From Wyeomyia smithii (lineage: Eukaryota; Arthropoda; Insecta; Diptera; Culicidae): 64,000 bases of DNA. This document shows, in pieces, positions 12,567 to 25,388 of the stretch (its first letter is position 1; every line of letters starts with the position of its first letter). Location: positions 192,413,357-192,477,356 of the forward strand of contig NC_073695.1 of assembly GCF_029784165.1 (NCBI RefSeq). Reading direction: 5' to 3'. The notes beneath the pieces are model-generated. The model did no database searches, had not been told where the DNA came from, and saw only the letters and a list, made by a program, of their open reading frames with translations. Position numbers and translations under genes: made by a program.

Positions 12567-12724
12567 GGGGCCATCGACATACCACGTGGACAGCTTTGGG
12601 GGGGGGGTTGGCTAATGTCCACGGTCCATACATTTTTTTTAGAATTTATATGGCAGTTGTCCACGGAAGGGGAGGGGGGGTCAAAATTGTTAAAAATCTG
12701 TCCACGTGGTATGTGGATGGCTCC
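12567..12724. mobile_element. TTA-flanked MITE ('ccacgtgg' family), copy 1
   Basis: Starts 'ggggccatcgacataccacg' and ends with the inverse 'cgtggtatgtggatggctcc'. TTA flanks both ends (12564-12566 and 12725-12727). The inside carries G-runs and a palindromic 'ccacgtgg'-like core. The copy at 30702-30814 is in the opposite orientation. A TTA duplication fits PIF/Harbinger-type transposition, but no transposase is present. Confidence 0.85.
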
Positions 12725-12869
12725 TTAGGTCAGTATTCTAAAGTTCAAACTACCAATAAAAAAATTTTGCTCAATGTGATTTACAAAGAGCTCTGGGGCT
12801 CTCTTTTAAAGTTGCAAACATTGCATAAATAAATAAAGCGTTTTTTTGTTTTTTTCGATTCGATTTTCA

Positions 12870-13010
12870 AAATCCACACACAAACAACATATTTACACAT
12901 ACATACGTACAGGCACACATACACATACATACAGAAATTGTTCAGTTTGTCGATCTGAGTCGATTGGTATACCCTCCGTGCCATTTATTTTATCTTAAAA
13001 GTTAATGTCT
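12870..13010 (+). repeat. CA-microsatellite-associated repeat, copy 1
   Basis: A 'cacatacatac' tract leads into 'gttcagtttgtcgatctgag' and then 'tcgattggtatac'. The same order recurs at 13160-13280. This combination is familiar to me from mosquito genomes as a very common interspersed repeat. No coding content. Confidence 0.65.
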
Positions 13011-13059
13011 TATATAAAAAAAATACTCTTTGATCAATATCTTAAAATCTAAGCCATTA

Positions 13060-13345
13060 ATCAAAAATCCACTCCGTAGCATTCTGGGGGAGCACAGTAG
13101 CTTTCGTTTGCATATAAGATCATCAAAATCGGATATTGCGTTCTGTAAGAAAGGTGCGTTACTATTTTGTGGCACATACATACAGACAACATACATACAC
13201 ACACACATACACACACATACACACGAACAGACATTGCTCAGTTAGTCGAGCTGAGTCGAATGGTATATACGGTTCGGCCTTGGATCTATTTTGCGTTTTT
13301 CGACCGATTTTATAACCTTTGTTTAGTATAACAAAGGTTAAACTA
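13060..13345 (+). repeat. CA-microsatellite-associated repeat, copy 2
   Basis: Contains 'atatcggatt'-type sequence, a 'cacacatacacacacatac' tract at about 13198-13224, then 'ttgctcagttagtcgagctg' and 'tcgaatggtatat'. It ends around 'aacctttgtttagtataac'. It is the better preserved of two adjacent copies. Confidence 0.65.
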
Positions 13346-13479
13346 ATTCTCATACTTTTGGTATTCAAAATACTATGAATACTTCAATTTATTTGACTAG
13401 CTTTTATCAACTTTTACCTTAAAACGATATTCAAATCGGGGAAGACTGCACTATGAAGCGCTGCAGAAGATTGCTTGAA

Positions 13480-14960
13480 AACTTAGAATAAATTCCTTTG
13501 TTTTTGATTTTACTTATGAGACTTCAAGCGCTTCTCACTTCGTGTGCTGATTTCTGTAAATCCAAATCAGTCAAGGTGTACGTTGAAACTAAGTCGTTAA
13601 CAAGAGTTACTGAAGCAATTTCTCTTCTTTTTTCAAGCGTTCTTATATTTACTGATAGTTTTCTTAGTTCATAGAACAAAAATTGTTTTTGTACGGATTC
13701 GATTCTATTGGAATGGACGTCGTGATAAGGCGACCAAACAACACTGCAGTATTCTAAAATAGATCTAACATATGTATTGATACAGAGTTTTTATAGTGTA
13801 CAAGTCTACGAACTGGTAACTGAGCCTTTAAAAAAAACTTAGTATTCGGTTGGCTCTATTGATGATCTTATTGTAGTGATCAATGGATGTTGACTTAGAA
13901 TCCATAATCACTCCTAAATCTCTAATTTGATTACACCTTTCTACAGTTTGCTGTCCAATAGTGCAACTGGAATGGTCAGGATTTTTTTCCCTTGTGTAGG
14001 ATATAATATTGTATTTTATTTTACGTTGAGATCAAGAAGACTTTTTTTACACCAAATGTAGAAAATGTCAACCTCTTGTTGGAATTGTTGGATGTCCGAT
14101 TAGGTTCTTATTTCAATACAATTTTATGTCATCGGTATATATCAATACTTCGAGACGTTTCAACACATGGGTCACGTCATTAAAAAATAACATGGAGAGC
14201 GAAGGGCCTAAATGGGAGCCTTGTGGAACTCCAGATGTTACTTTAACTGGTACTGAAAGGTATCCCTTAAACCTAACCGTTTGTGGTCCCCATGGTTCTG
14301 TGGTTAGCGATGTCGGTCGGCTAGCTCTCCCCAAGCGGTTCTGTTATTGGGTTCGATTCCCGATCAGGTAGAGGATCTTTTCGAGGTGGAAATTTTCTCG
14401 GTTCAGCACTGGGGCACGGTGTATCGTTGTACTTATCCTACAACATGCAAAATGTGCCGAAAACAATATCGATAACGAGTTTTCTCAACTAATCTAGTTG
14501 ATCGAGACCGCATTAGCCCCCAAGCTAGCGTGCGATATTGTTGCTTTGTGTCCTATTCGTCAAATGAGATTCAATTCATCTATGTAGGCCCAACTCAAAT
14601 TCCATTTTTTTTTTAATTTGAACAAAAGCTTCACAAAAATCCGTGTATAGAGTTTATACGAAGTTTCCTCTGTCCATAGACGCTAGAGAGATATCAATGA
14701 ATTCAAGTAAATTGGTAGCTGTAGATCTTGCTTTGTAATAACCATGTTGGTTGCACGTTATGCGGTTCTTTACCCGATTAAACATTTTTTTGGTTTACGA
14801 TAGCTTCAACAAGGGTTTTACTAAAGCAGGAGCAAGATTTTTCACAAGTGGGGGTGGAATTCCATTTGAACCTTTTGAAACATCCAGTTCTTTTAGTGTT
14901 GCGAGGATTTCTTGAACAGATATTTGTTCAACAGATACGAAAATCTAAAAAATGTTACAA
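13480..14960 (-). pseudogene. Broken non-LTR retrotransposon reverse transcriptase
   Basis: Read on the reverse strand, this stretch gives RT landmarks in order, with frameshifts and stops. An N-terminal block with 'LKELDVSKGSNGIPP' lies near 14850. A 'QHGYYKARSTATNLLEF' block lies near 14720. The 'GVPQGSHLGP' motif follows, then a YxDD-type box as 'YTDD' near 14140. A downstream 'RDLGVIMDSK' block lies near 13900. The 3' part can be followed to about 13500. The order fits the RT of Jockey/CR1-like LINEs, but I cannot fix the clade. A SINE (14294-14607) splits the RT between its N-terminal part and the catalytic boxes. The element is dead and 5' truncated. Confidence 0.85.
14294..14607 (+). 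mobile_element. tRNA-derived SINE inserted in the LINE
   Basis: The head has Pol III promoter boxes: 'gtggttagcgatgtcgg' (A-box-like) and 'gggttcgattcccga' (B box), spaced as in a tRNA. A tRNA-unrelated body follows, ending near 'gcccaactcaaattcc'. The flanking LINE resumes its reading on both sides, which confirms an insertion. Exact ends are uncertain by about 10 bases, and no clear target duplication is seen. Confidence 0.8.
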
Positions 14961-15313
14961 TAGAGTTCAATGTACTTTGGGAATTATTCTTATTTTGACA
15001 AAGCTTGTTTTACGGTAATAATACGGTACGTAATGTAATGTACGGTAAGTAATGTATACTTATGATTATTTAGATGAAGAAAAAAAATTACCTCTGATTA
15101 TAACACTAATCAAACAAACAAACTTAAATAAAATGTTTAAAAAAATCACAAACAAACGAAGGAAGCGTCTATGGGAAACCCACTTTCATCTTTTCTTTGT
15201 GAGTTATAATCTGAAACGAAGATTTAAATTAATCAGAGCTGAGCTGCTTTTTAGCACGGTCGACAGAAAATTATACCCAATTTGACCGGGAATACTCTTT
15301 TTGGACTAAGATA

Positions 15314-18300
15314 CACCGGGGCAAGCTGAAATGCGGGCCCAAACAACATTTGTAACATCTATTTGAAAACGGAATTAAATGAAAAGTCACACAGTGATCT
15401 TATTTTAGTTACTATGAAATAAATTAGGTCACATAACAGAAGAAAACGTAACATATCTGTCGCGAATTGACTTTTTATCTCACCAAGATACATAAATGTT
15501 ACACAGTGGGTAGTGTAACTTCGTTACCGCACAGTAACTTCGATCAATCATTATTTATTACAATTTTGTTTACATACAACTGATATTTGGAGATTGCAGA
15601 AATCTTATTACATTGTCACTAGTCGACAACTGGTGTGCAATAAACATATTTTGAAAGGTTACATCGCCGATTTGATTTGCTTAGCTGAGCAAAAACATGG
15701 ACAGCTATACTTATCCGGAGCAGCTCGTCATTTTTTATCAAACTGGTCGTGTTGTTATCAGTATCTGCAGTTGCGTTGTGCAGACAAAACGGCATCGCTG
15801 CTTTGTTTTCAAACTCTTCACGATAAAAACATTACATCGGAAAACTAGAACAAGACAGACCATTGCTCATTTTTATGTGCGACTATTGATATTTTAATGC
15901 CAGTTGTGTTATGATAACTTTTACATATTCAAGAAATTAAATCAATGCCCCTCAAATTGGAATCAATGCCCCTCATCAGCGCAGCTAACTGATGTAGTTT
16001 TCGCCGTGTCTAATTCAAGCTATTGCGGCTTTAGGACTTTCAAAAGTTATAATTTCTGTAACTATCAGAATGATTTAATTGTTTTTTTTTATGGAAAGTA
16101 TAAGTACATGTCGAATATTATTAATAAATGGATAAAAAATATGACCGTCTCGTCCGTGGTTTCTCTATGCGAACCGCTTCGTTACATTATAACTAGATTC
16201 ATGGGCAGAATAAGTTACTTCTTGACAAGATTTGTCAAGCTATTGTTACATAATAATACACTGGCAACATTTGAAATGCCGTTGTTTCAGTGAAACAAAT
16301 TTGGACGATAAACAAGTGACAAATAAACATGCCGAAGTTTAATAGTAGTTACGGCTGATAATTGTGACCGAATTGTGATATCCGAATACAACGTCAGATT
16401 TATTCTACTACCGACTGAAAGTTGTTGTACACTTTATCTCAAATGCCATATTTATTTTTATTTAGGAGACCATTGCAAATATTTGGTAAAAATTTGATCC
16501 TTTTGCAACAAAAATCATAACAGGAAAGATCTAAAAGTAACATTGAATTTTTTTTAAAACAAAAAGATTTCCATACAATGTTTTATAAAATATTTCCGTG
16601 ACAATTTACATTGTAACCGCTTAAACACGAAAATCCGCGTAAAAAAAAAAACAAGTTGATTTCAAAATGCGCGCTGATTCAAAATTCCGTGCAAAAATAC
16701 ACGTTAATCCGAGAATCCACTAGAAAATCATTAGTTCGAAAACCCTGCGTGGAAAACCGCACTGATTCGAAAATTCGCGTGAAAAAACCGCTATAGTTGA
16801 AAATGCGCGAAAGAAAAACATCTGAAAGAAACCTCTCATTATGCTTCATTTAAACTGACTCGTTTCAACTAGCACTACTCTCAGATCACTTGTTTTTTCT
16901 TTAATAAATATGTGTGTTTGGTTCCAACAAAGATATAGCCACTCTATTGACCGGCAATGTAAATCCGAGTGAGATGATAGAAATGGCGATTGTTTTGAGT
17001 AAATAAACAAATTATTTCTGCTTCATATAAAAATATCCTGCAACAATGTTATCCAACAATAAGAGAGGGATAATCTAATTATTTTTACTGATAATTAAAC
17101 TTCTTCTAGATGTATGATTTGTTCCGGCATTGTAAAATATTTTTAACGAGTATCAAGAACGATGAATAAAAGTAATAAAGTTGTTAAATGTCCCAACAAT
17201 TTCGGGGCGCGTGCTTTTTATGTGAGCAAAATCGTCAGTTTCACCATGGATTTTAATTTGCATGTCAAATTCATGTATAAGCACAGAAAACCACTCACAT
17301 TAATATGACATGAACATGCTGATTATATTTTCAAATATGTCGCTTGGCATTTTGAGACATCTGTACTGAGTAAAAGCTAGACAAATTGTCTGAGAAATTT
17401 GTTAAATCGAAACTTAAATTTGACCGAAAAAAGTTTCATGATATGCACAATGTAACATGAAACAAGTTTTTTATCTGTTTCACTGCGATCGATATGTTAC
17501 AAATCATGTTACCTAATGGTCAAACAGAAACATCATTAGTAACAACTGGATAGTTGCATATAAATTTCAATTTTGCGCTTTTCAGGTTACATAGTAGTAA
17601 TGATGTTTGTTGCAGGATCGCACATGATTTTTTTAATTTGTCACATAATGCTTACTGACACTCAGATGTAATAAAAAATGTTGCTTGGGGGGTAACATTT
17701 ATCGCAAAACTGGTTAATTTTTATCGGAAAACTGGTTGTCAATTGACATTCTGTGTTGATTGATTGTGATAATTTTAAAAACAATACACATCTAGGCAAG
17801 AATTTTTAGCATTTCAACTTGGTTAGGTTCTTCTTCACATTTTCGTCTGAGGAGCAAGTAGAAACGAAGATCGAAGTTTTCCATCGGAATTGGTTATTGT
17901 CATCTAAATTCATCATGGTCTGAATTGACGTTCGAGTAACGATCAATACACATTCAAAAGTAACTGGGGACCATAAATACCCGGACATTCGCCATAATTT
18001 TTGTGGCACTAAGTTAAATAGAAAGTTCTTTCACGTGTGCCGTTTTTGCAAGGGTAAGACCCTTCCGATATGAATTTTTGACCACAGCTTTGGCACAGAC
18101 AAACAGTCGTTCCACTCGATGATGAATTTTTCGTCAAAAAAAAAAAAGATTATTTTGAATTTTTTTAGTAGGTTATAATGCCACTGATATTGCTACAAAC
18201 AAGCGTTTACACACATTAGCAAACACAAAAATCGTCAGCAATGTGTCAGTTGTCGTTATAAGCAGAGACCAAAACCGTTTTTTTTCACACATAAGTTAGC

Positions 18301-18449
18301 AGGCAAGATTTTTCGGGATTTTTCATTGAGGAGGTATATAATACACAGTTAAGTAAGCCAGTGTTGCGCTTAAATCGAAACTTTAAAGTTATAGTGGCAT
18401 AAACGAGCAATAAACTTTTTAAAATTTAGTGTTTCAACTTGCCCCGCCT
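15314..18449. mobile_element. Possible 3.1-kb inverted-repeat element
   Basis: The left end 'caccggggcaagctgaaat' and the right end 'tttcaacttgccccgcct' are inverse to each other with few mismatches, each bordered by TA. Inner blocks also pair: 'acgtaacatatctgtcgcg' near 15450 with 'cgatcgatatgttac' near 17485. No transposase is visible. The 129-codon frame at 15904-16293 has no domain. The two ends could instead belong to separate small copies. Just past the right end, 'aaggcaagttgaaa' repeats part of the terminus. Confidence 0.5.
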
Positions 18450-19016
18450 TAAAAGGCAAGTTGAAATGAATTGTGGCTGAAATTTAATTCAAAATTATTG
18501 ACGACTTTCCAAACTGCAAGGAATAACATTTTTTTTCTCGATAAGCAGAAAGCTTACTCAACGTTTAGAATCAACAAATTTGACTTCGATAATTTTGGGA
18601 TTTTTCGAATAACCTGCAATGTTGAACTTTCGAAAAACCATTCTAACTTGCTTCAGTTTATTTTATATATGAGTTTGTTTTCGGCTCTAACAAATATCAA
18701 ACCAAATATCAATAAGCAACACGAACAACGTTACGTGGCTGAAAGCGTAAAGAAGAATTCTGTGCCACAGCCGCACAAATGCAATATGCAATACGCCACA
18801 GCACCACAATAAACTGTTGCGTGGCTGAGAGTGTTACACCTTCTGCTAACTGCTTCTATCAGACACGAGAAAAATTTGATTGACGTTCCAAGCCACAACA
18901 CGATGTCGGTTATATTGTTGTGTGTGTAAGAACTCAATCAACTCTTTTCCGCCGGTTGCCAACATAAATTCACGAGACTTATTTTAGTAAATTTGTATTA
19001 AAAACAGAATAAAACG
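18450..19016. other. Repeat-like non-coding sequence
   Basis: The block 'ataaactgttgcgtggctga' at about 18808 recurs at about 21498, in both cases followed by 'gagtg'. It belongs to a dispersed repeat that may be related to repeat A. No gene is supported. Confidence 0.45.
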
Positions 19017-20538
19017 AGCCGTTGAGAGCAAAAGTGCCATTAGGAAAATTTTTCAGGAGACGCGATAGACGAAAACACTCTTATAGTAAATTATTTTCAT
19101 CAATGTTTTCCAACACAACTGCACTAAATCATTGCATCTAAGGTTTCAAAAGACGGTACATGAAAGCATAACAAGTTCTGGCTGAGGAACTTACACAAAT
19201 TTCAATGGAAAAACATGTACCACATTAGATCTATGGGAAAAATAATGACAATCAGAAAACTTGAGAGCAAAAGTGGTACATGTCCAGTCTGAGCATGAAG
19301 GATGCATTATAGCTCGCTAATCTTAGGACATAGACCATTCATGTCTTCAGCAGAGTTGTCCAAGTGATTGAGTACTATAGGATGATGATTTGTTTGTTAA
19401 GAAATGCTGTCACTTCGTGGCCCTAGTGTATATGTATTTGATAACAGAAGAAATTTTGCATAGTCTAGATCGACTGGGGTCAATTCAAAGGAGAACACCC
19501 TGGTATCTTTAGGATTGTTAACTTAAACTTTTAACTCAAACTTTTACGGCGACAGACCGATTATCGATCCATGCCGAATTTAGAATACGTCGCCATGTCA
19601 CTCGGTCTTGGGCTGCTATCCTCCAATCTCCCCTAACACCCATTTCGCGGGCATCCTCGTCGACAGCAAACATCCAACGGGTGCGGGGCCTACCTCAAAG
19701 TCGACGTCGTCTATCGGGATTTCTGCTAAATATAGTCTTCGCTGGTCGTTCTTCCGGCATTTTAGCTACATGCCCAGCCCACTGCAGCCTGCCGTGTTTC
19801 ATCCTCTCAACTATATCCGCCGATTTGTACACCTGGTACACTTCATGGTTCATGCGTCTGCGCCAAACACCATTTTCTAGTTTGCCGCCAAGGATTGAAC
19901 GCAAAACCCTACGCTCAAAAACACCAAGAGCTCGCCGATCGGCCTCTTTCAACGTCCACGGGAAGAATTAGTGTTTTATAGAGTGCAAGTTTAGTACGAG
20001 TTTGCAGACTACGGGACCTCAGCTGGTTACGCAATCCATAGAAGGCCCTGTTTGCAGCTGCTATCCGCCTTTTTATCTCACAGCTAACCTCATTGTTACA
20101 TGTCACGAACGTTCCCAGGTAAATCATTTCGCCGACTACTTCAAAAGTTTTCCCATCTAACACCACCTCAGCACCAACCGTCGGACTACCAGCCACCATG
20201 TATTTCGTTTTGGCAGAGTTAATGATGAGCCCTACTCTTGCAGCTTCCCTCCTGAGAGGTCTGAAGGCCTTTTTAGGATTGTTATTTGGCCGATAATAAC
20301 TACACGATGCACCCAGGTTCAGCTTTCGATAGACTACCGGTTGCCCTCCGGATTTAGAAATACCGTAGAAGAGAAAAACTGAATATAATTTTGGCTCTAA
20401 CTCCCTAACTCCGGTATAAGTTATCAGATCTCGGCTTTTATTTGATATTATGGTATATTATTGCGTTCCAATTCAATTTATACAAAAAACTCAAAAAGTG
20501 AAAAAATGGCACATGTACCACTTTTGCTCTCAACGGCT
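19017..20538. mobile_element. Inverted-repeat element split by an RTE LINE
   Basis: The left end 'agccgttgagagcaaaagtg' and the right end 'cacttttgctctcaacggct' are perfect inverses over 20 bp. A partial second copy of the terminus ('ttgagagcaaaagtggtaca') sits inside at about 19261. Removing the LINE at 19521-20271 and one duplicated target leaves an element of about 760 bp. No target duplication of the outer element is clear. Confidence 0.75.
19521..20271 (-). pseudogene. RTE-clade LINE, 5'-truncated 3' end
   Basis: Reverse-strand translation gives the C-terminal part of an RTE-type polymerase protein. One block has 'IYLGTFVTCNNEVSCEIKRR' (about 20115), then 'RNQLRSRSL'. After a small deletion come 'LGVFERRVLRSILGG' and 'GRLQWAGHVAKMPEERP'. 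The frame is broken several times. The insertion is flanked by a 13-bp direct repeat, 'tttaggattgtta', at 19508-19520 and 20272-20284. That is a good target-site duplication and fixes the ends. The 3' tail (left side) is a degenerate 'aaaagtttgagtt' repeat rather than poly(A). Confidence 0.9.
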
Positions 20539-21439
20539 TAAATCTCTTCGCGTGGTTTCGAAATTTGGAAGAAAACAAAATTTTAAAAAAAGGTGGAGCC
20601 TCTTATGAAAAAGGCTGGGCCACTTACAACATATCTCCAAAATACAAATCGTGGACAGAAAGCGAGCTCGTGGTTCGTTAGCCGCGGCTTTTGCTTAGCA
20701 TGTGAGAAGGACGAGGATCGAGGTCCCGCATCTTCAACCTTCAATTTGTTCACTTTGTCGAGTAAACTGATATATTCAAAAAATACCAGAGGTGTTTTTA
20801 TCAAATTGCAACTGCGGTTAAAAATCCGCTACATTATACCACAATTAGATAATATTGTGCATGATCAGAGGTACCGTTTTGATGAAAACTTCGAACACTT
20901 CAGAATAAAAATCAAATTATTATAGCTGTTGCTATAATACAGTATGATTATTATATACCATTCCGTTCCTTGGCATGTACTTTACCCAGTGATGTATAGC
21001 TCTTTACTGTAGAGTCCTTTCCAGGGAATCAGCAAGCGTTGAAAGAAGTGACAGTCAGTATTTAGACGGTTTGCCTATCACTCTCTTAGGGATTACGTTG
21101 AAGTTTTCGGAATCTAAATCAAAGCCGTATTCTGAATTCTTGTTATTTTTATTTACGAAACATGTTAAAAAATAAAAAATAGCAATTAATTGCAACAAAA
21201 ACAAAATAACGAACGTATGCTAAACCTTCAAGATTAATGAGAAAATTCATTTTTCGTTGATGCAAGCAGTTACATCATAGCCAAAGTGTTCAAAATTTGA
21301 TGCATAATGGTATATGTAAAACTTTTCCGATTTCAATTATAAGTTCAGTGTGTTCTGCTGAAAATAGTGATTTCATTTCACTAAATTCATTACACTTCAT
21401 TCAACATGTTGGAACGGTTTAGCAAAGACGGGCAATTCA
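20539..21439. other. Non-coding, with a 'ggtggagcctc' repeat block
   Basis: A block near 20585-20700 starts with an A-run and 'ggtggagcctctta'. A similar start occurs at 21665. The 110-codon frame at 20593-20925 has no domain. Otherwise nothing is seen. Confidence 0.45.
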
Positions 21440-21710
21440 CAGCAGTATTTCTACTCCATTTTCATGTCTGCCACCAACCATCAGCACGAATGCAACACAT
21501 GATAAACTGTTGCGTGGCTGAGAGTGCGCTGTATCTTCTGAGAATTGCAGCATTGCTGTTTCACTGGTTGCTGAAACAAAATGAGGTTCATTTTTCGTAC
21601 ATTCCTTTAACATACGGAATGAAACTTGTTTGCGTTTTACGAAACAGGGAAAGTGGCATAACATGAAAAAAAGGTGGAGCCTCCTACTAAATCACGAACG
21701 TAAAGTGAGC
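21440..21710 (+). repeat. Dispersed repeat, possibly related to repeat A
   Basis: Shares 'ataaactgttgcgtggctga' with about 18808, and ends with an A-run plus 'ggtggagcctc'. The same end occurs inverted in the repeats at 40-60 and 705-720. Open frames on both strands are short and lack domains. Confidence 0.5.
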
Positions 21711-22739
21711 TTGTGATTGATTGGCTGCTGCTTTCCTAATTAAATCTTATTTCGATTTTTCACTGGTTCGCAATTAAAAAGATGTGCTAAGCATGCCCAA
21801 GTAATACGGTTAGTCGTTAATAAGTATAAGTAGTTCATTTCTGACTTATTATTAACTCAAAAAGTGCAAGGGACGGAACCAATATAAAACATATATTTTA
21901 ATTTAAATCAATTGTTCACAAAACTTATTTAAAAGAACGAAAATATACATCGATATTGATATCTTTGATATGCACTGTAGTTGATGAAGAAGAAATAGTT
22001 CACACCACCAAATACATTAACAAATTATTCTACATGTTTGCTTCCGTCAATCGTTTAAAGTAAAATATGCTCAAGAAAAAAAGTTGGTTATTAACATGTT
22101 ATAAAAATTTCATCATCGATTTTCAAAAACCGACCATTTATGTTTTGTTCATTGGCCCAGAAAAATGATCTGTGCAAAATTTCAACTCAATCGGATATGA
22201 TTTATGGGTGCCTCAAAGCTCTCAAAGTTGTGATTTTTCGACCTTCTAAAAACTACCAAGGGGGAAGTACAGGAAATTGGGAAAATCGAATTTTTTTGTT
22301 TTTGATGCCAAATGTCTTAAAAATGCATAAAACGTCGAGATCTGGTGTTATCTTGGAAAAAAAATGTTTAATTAAAAATCGACGTTCTGGGACCTAACCG
22401 TTTTCTGAGCAAACAAAGGCTTAATATAAAATATTTTAAAACGGGCTTCTAAAATGACTCACAGCCTGTTCCAAACCAGATGTAAATTATTTTAATGTTC
22501 CTTTGGTATCTCAAACTTGATTTTCATTAGGGGGGTTTATTTTTTTTACCAAACCTCTAGTTAACTTTAGACAACTGGAACGAAATTATATTACGCAATA
22601 TTACCGTATCAGTAGGCTGATCGTGTAAGCATAAAAGATAAAGAATGTTTGAGAATGATGTTCTACGATACTAAATGTATGAAGAATTTCAAGCAGAGTT
22701 ATTAAAAGTTTTAAGTTGCCTATCTTTCAGTAATTAAGA
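21711..22739. other. Non-coding, probably an interspersed repeat at 22140-22400
   Basis: The segment with 'aatttcaactcaatcggata' and 'gttgtgatttttcgacctt' looks to me like a common mosquito interspersed repeat, but no second copy lies in the window to prove it. No gene is seen. Confidence 0.35.
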
Positions 22740-25030
22740 AAAAAAAAGTTCACAGTGTGGAAGGAAACCGGTTGTGATAGAAACTTCCCCAAAAAAAAAA
22801 ACGCTCTGACTGAAGCCCCCACCAAACAATTCCGAACACACACAGATTGTTCCTCGGTTAGGTTCGCACTTTTCAAATCTGCTGTGAAGCCGCAAGCGAT
22901 TTATCACTTTGCGTTTACTTTTATCTAAACATTTCCCCGCAAAGCGTAGGTTAACGAAAATTTCCACGCGCTTTGGTTTTGCTTCGACTGAGAAGAAGGA
23001 ATGATATTTTCCGGACCATTAGCACGGTAAAATTCGAAGAATTAAAGGATTGGGTTATATCGATGTTGTTACTTTGTTACTTATACGGTCTGATGAAATA
23101 ACTTTTTTTAATTGGTTTTTGGAAAAAGAGGATTTCTTCAGCAGCCATTGTGGTTGTTGTAACTTTATAGAGGCTCAAGTCAAACGGGCAAAAAAACACA
23201 AAAAACACAAGTCGTTGTCTGTGATTAAGATAACGAGATTTAAGTTGATATGAAAATCTTTGAAGAATTATCGTACACAGGTTTGTTTATGATATTGGAA
23301 AAACTTAATTCGTTTGAAAATTAAACTTATTCAAATTTTTAGTAATCTTACAGTACAGTCAATACAGTGAGCACTGAGCTTTCAAAGAATAATTCAAAAT
23401 TGTGGATCAAATACCTATGTAAATTTATACAGTCTCAATCTAAGCAGCGTTTGCAACTTCACACTATTGTTATTTTTCCTATTTGCTCAGATTTTTTCCC
23501 CCGTCGAACCACTTCCCATTGAATTTAAAATCCTTTATGTCCGGTGCTAGTTTAGGAAAGTTCTTAGTTTATTGGTTGCCTTCTGCAGCCATAACTCGTG
23601 CTGACGTTCGAGGCGAGTCACTTTCCTCTTTGGTGTCCGTCTTTTCATCTCAACCCTTATATACGAAGCAGCACAACTCTTGAACAACGTTTACCCCAAC
23701 CGCCCCGTGTTTGTTGCAAATCACTGAGGAGCAAACCCCACGCTCCCTGTTCTCATCGATCAAGCTCGGAAATCATAAGTAAAACTCCGTACGGCATCGT
23801 TCAACTCCCCGCGCCGTCAGTTTGCTTCCTCCGCGGTTTGGGGCACTAGATTAACCAGCTCCAGAATGTAGAACTTTTTTGGCTCGTGCCATATTATATA
23901 TGCAGCATCGCGGAGCACCCACTCGGTAGAGCTAGTGATTTCAATCCCAAATTTTTTCCGATGCTGACAGTAACTGACAGAAGCGTGAAGGCAGCGACTC
24001 ATGGGAGAGATTTTTTTTCCTAGATTGAAAGTAGCTTGCTTCTGGTTACTTTCTATTATTTATATTGTTTTCCTTAAGGATATTTGATTGAACCGACAAT
24101 GGCAGGCAGCTTGTGGTTGTGATTCTGAAAGCGGTCAGCTAACGGTTCCCGGATTCACGAGGCCGCTGCCAATGAATATTCCGAGAGCACTAAAGTAAAT
24201 TGTTCTTCCGGGGTGGGAAAAGTTCGGTCCACTTGCTTGTAAGAATGAGCGGTAAATTTTCTGCCGGGCTGGAACGGCCCTTATTAGTGACTTAATACTT
24301 TTGTACCAGCGACGGAGAAAATTGGACAGAGTGAAAAAAACTCATTTGGCTAAAATACCGGAAACCGTATTCGGAATGATCCGCCATTTCACTGAAATCA
24401 AAAAACAAACAAGCCTAAAGAGTTTTAAACTAACTACATTTTGCGTCCCCCACTTCCCAAAAGGAGCTCGAACAGAGCAGAACCACGGTTGGCAGCTGAC
24501 ATGGGTTAACAAAGTGAGCACACGCGAGTAGGTCTGCGTAGGCCGTCGAGAGTGGCTGATGATGTTGATAAAGTGCGTATTTTGAGAAATGGTTAACCAC
24601 TTGAGATGATCATGAGGAGTGGCCACGGAGAAAATGTCGTGCCTCCCGGGGAAAGCGGGCGGCGGCGGTGGCCCAATGAAGGGAGTAAATTTATCGCGAG
24701 GATGTCGGACGTGTTTGAGAGGAGTTTCGCTGCCGGCCGGAGGGAAGTGCTGCACCCAAGATCGAGGCAGAGTTTACAGAAGATTGATAGCTGTTTCCGG
24801 GCACCAGCAGTGTAAACGAGCAAATTTATTCGATACAAATGTGAATCGTTTTTGTTTTGATTTTTTACTGCCTGGAACCCTCGGTTTTGTTTTTCGCCAC
24901 CTTATGGCTGGTTGGATTAGTAAGGTTTTTGTGAAAAACGACGAGCGTTTTAACGACGCAAGGATGTGCGGTTTTCCTGTTGGAGAGATCGGTAGATTGT
25001 CAGTCTTTAGATAATCGATCCGAAGAAACC
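22740..25030. other. Low-repeat, GC-richer stretch
   Basis: I see few repeat signatures here. Two long frames overlap on opposite strands at 24342-24755 (137 codons, reverse) and 24619-25014 (131 codons, forward). They have no domain, no plausible splice frame and low-complexity Gly/Pro runs, so I do not call genes. The stretch may be conserved intronic or regulatory DNA. Confidence 0.35.
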
Positions 25031-25388
25031 TAATTTTTTCACTGGTCAGCAGTAACTTATTCGGATATTATCAGCGATCTAAGTTTTGACATGAGTTTTT
25101 CTTCATGGAGGCGAAATTTACCAACTATAAATTCAGAGCATTGATTTTCTGTTCATATGTTCGTATGTATGTGTTATCAAGAGAATAATGTAGAGAATAA
25201 AACGAAAAATTATATTTTTTTGGTCAATTTGAATGCAAACTGAACACGTAAAACAGAATTCGATTTTCTCAATTCTGTAATGACTGTTATCAATTTTCAT
25301 TTTCAATGTTGCTATGACTCACTCTGTATTGCTATTCAACTCAAAGGAATGGACGATGTTCCGACAGTGTCCAATAATTCCAGTGTGC

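Noticed and set aside
12317..12664. 115-codon reverse frame with a Leu-Ser run
   Set aside because: Produced by the GA microsatellite.
24342..24755. 137-codon reverse frame in a GC-richer stretch
   Set aside because: No recognisable domain, an overlapping equally long forward frame, and Pro/Gly-rich low-complexity content that GC richness explains.
24619..25014. 131-codon forward frame
   Set aside because: Glycine run at the start, no domain, and overlap with the reverse frame. Chance is the simplest explanation.
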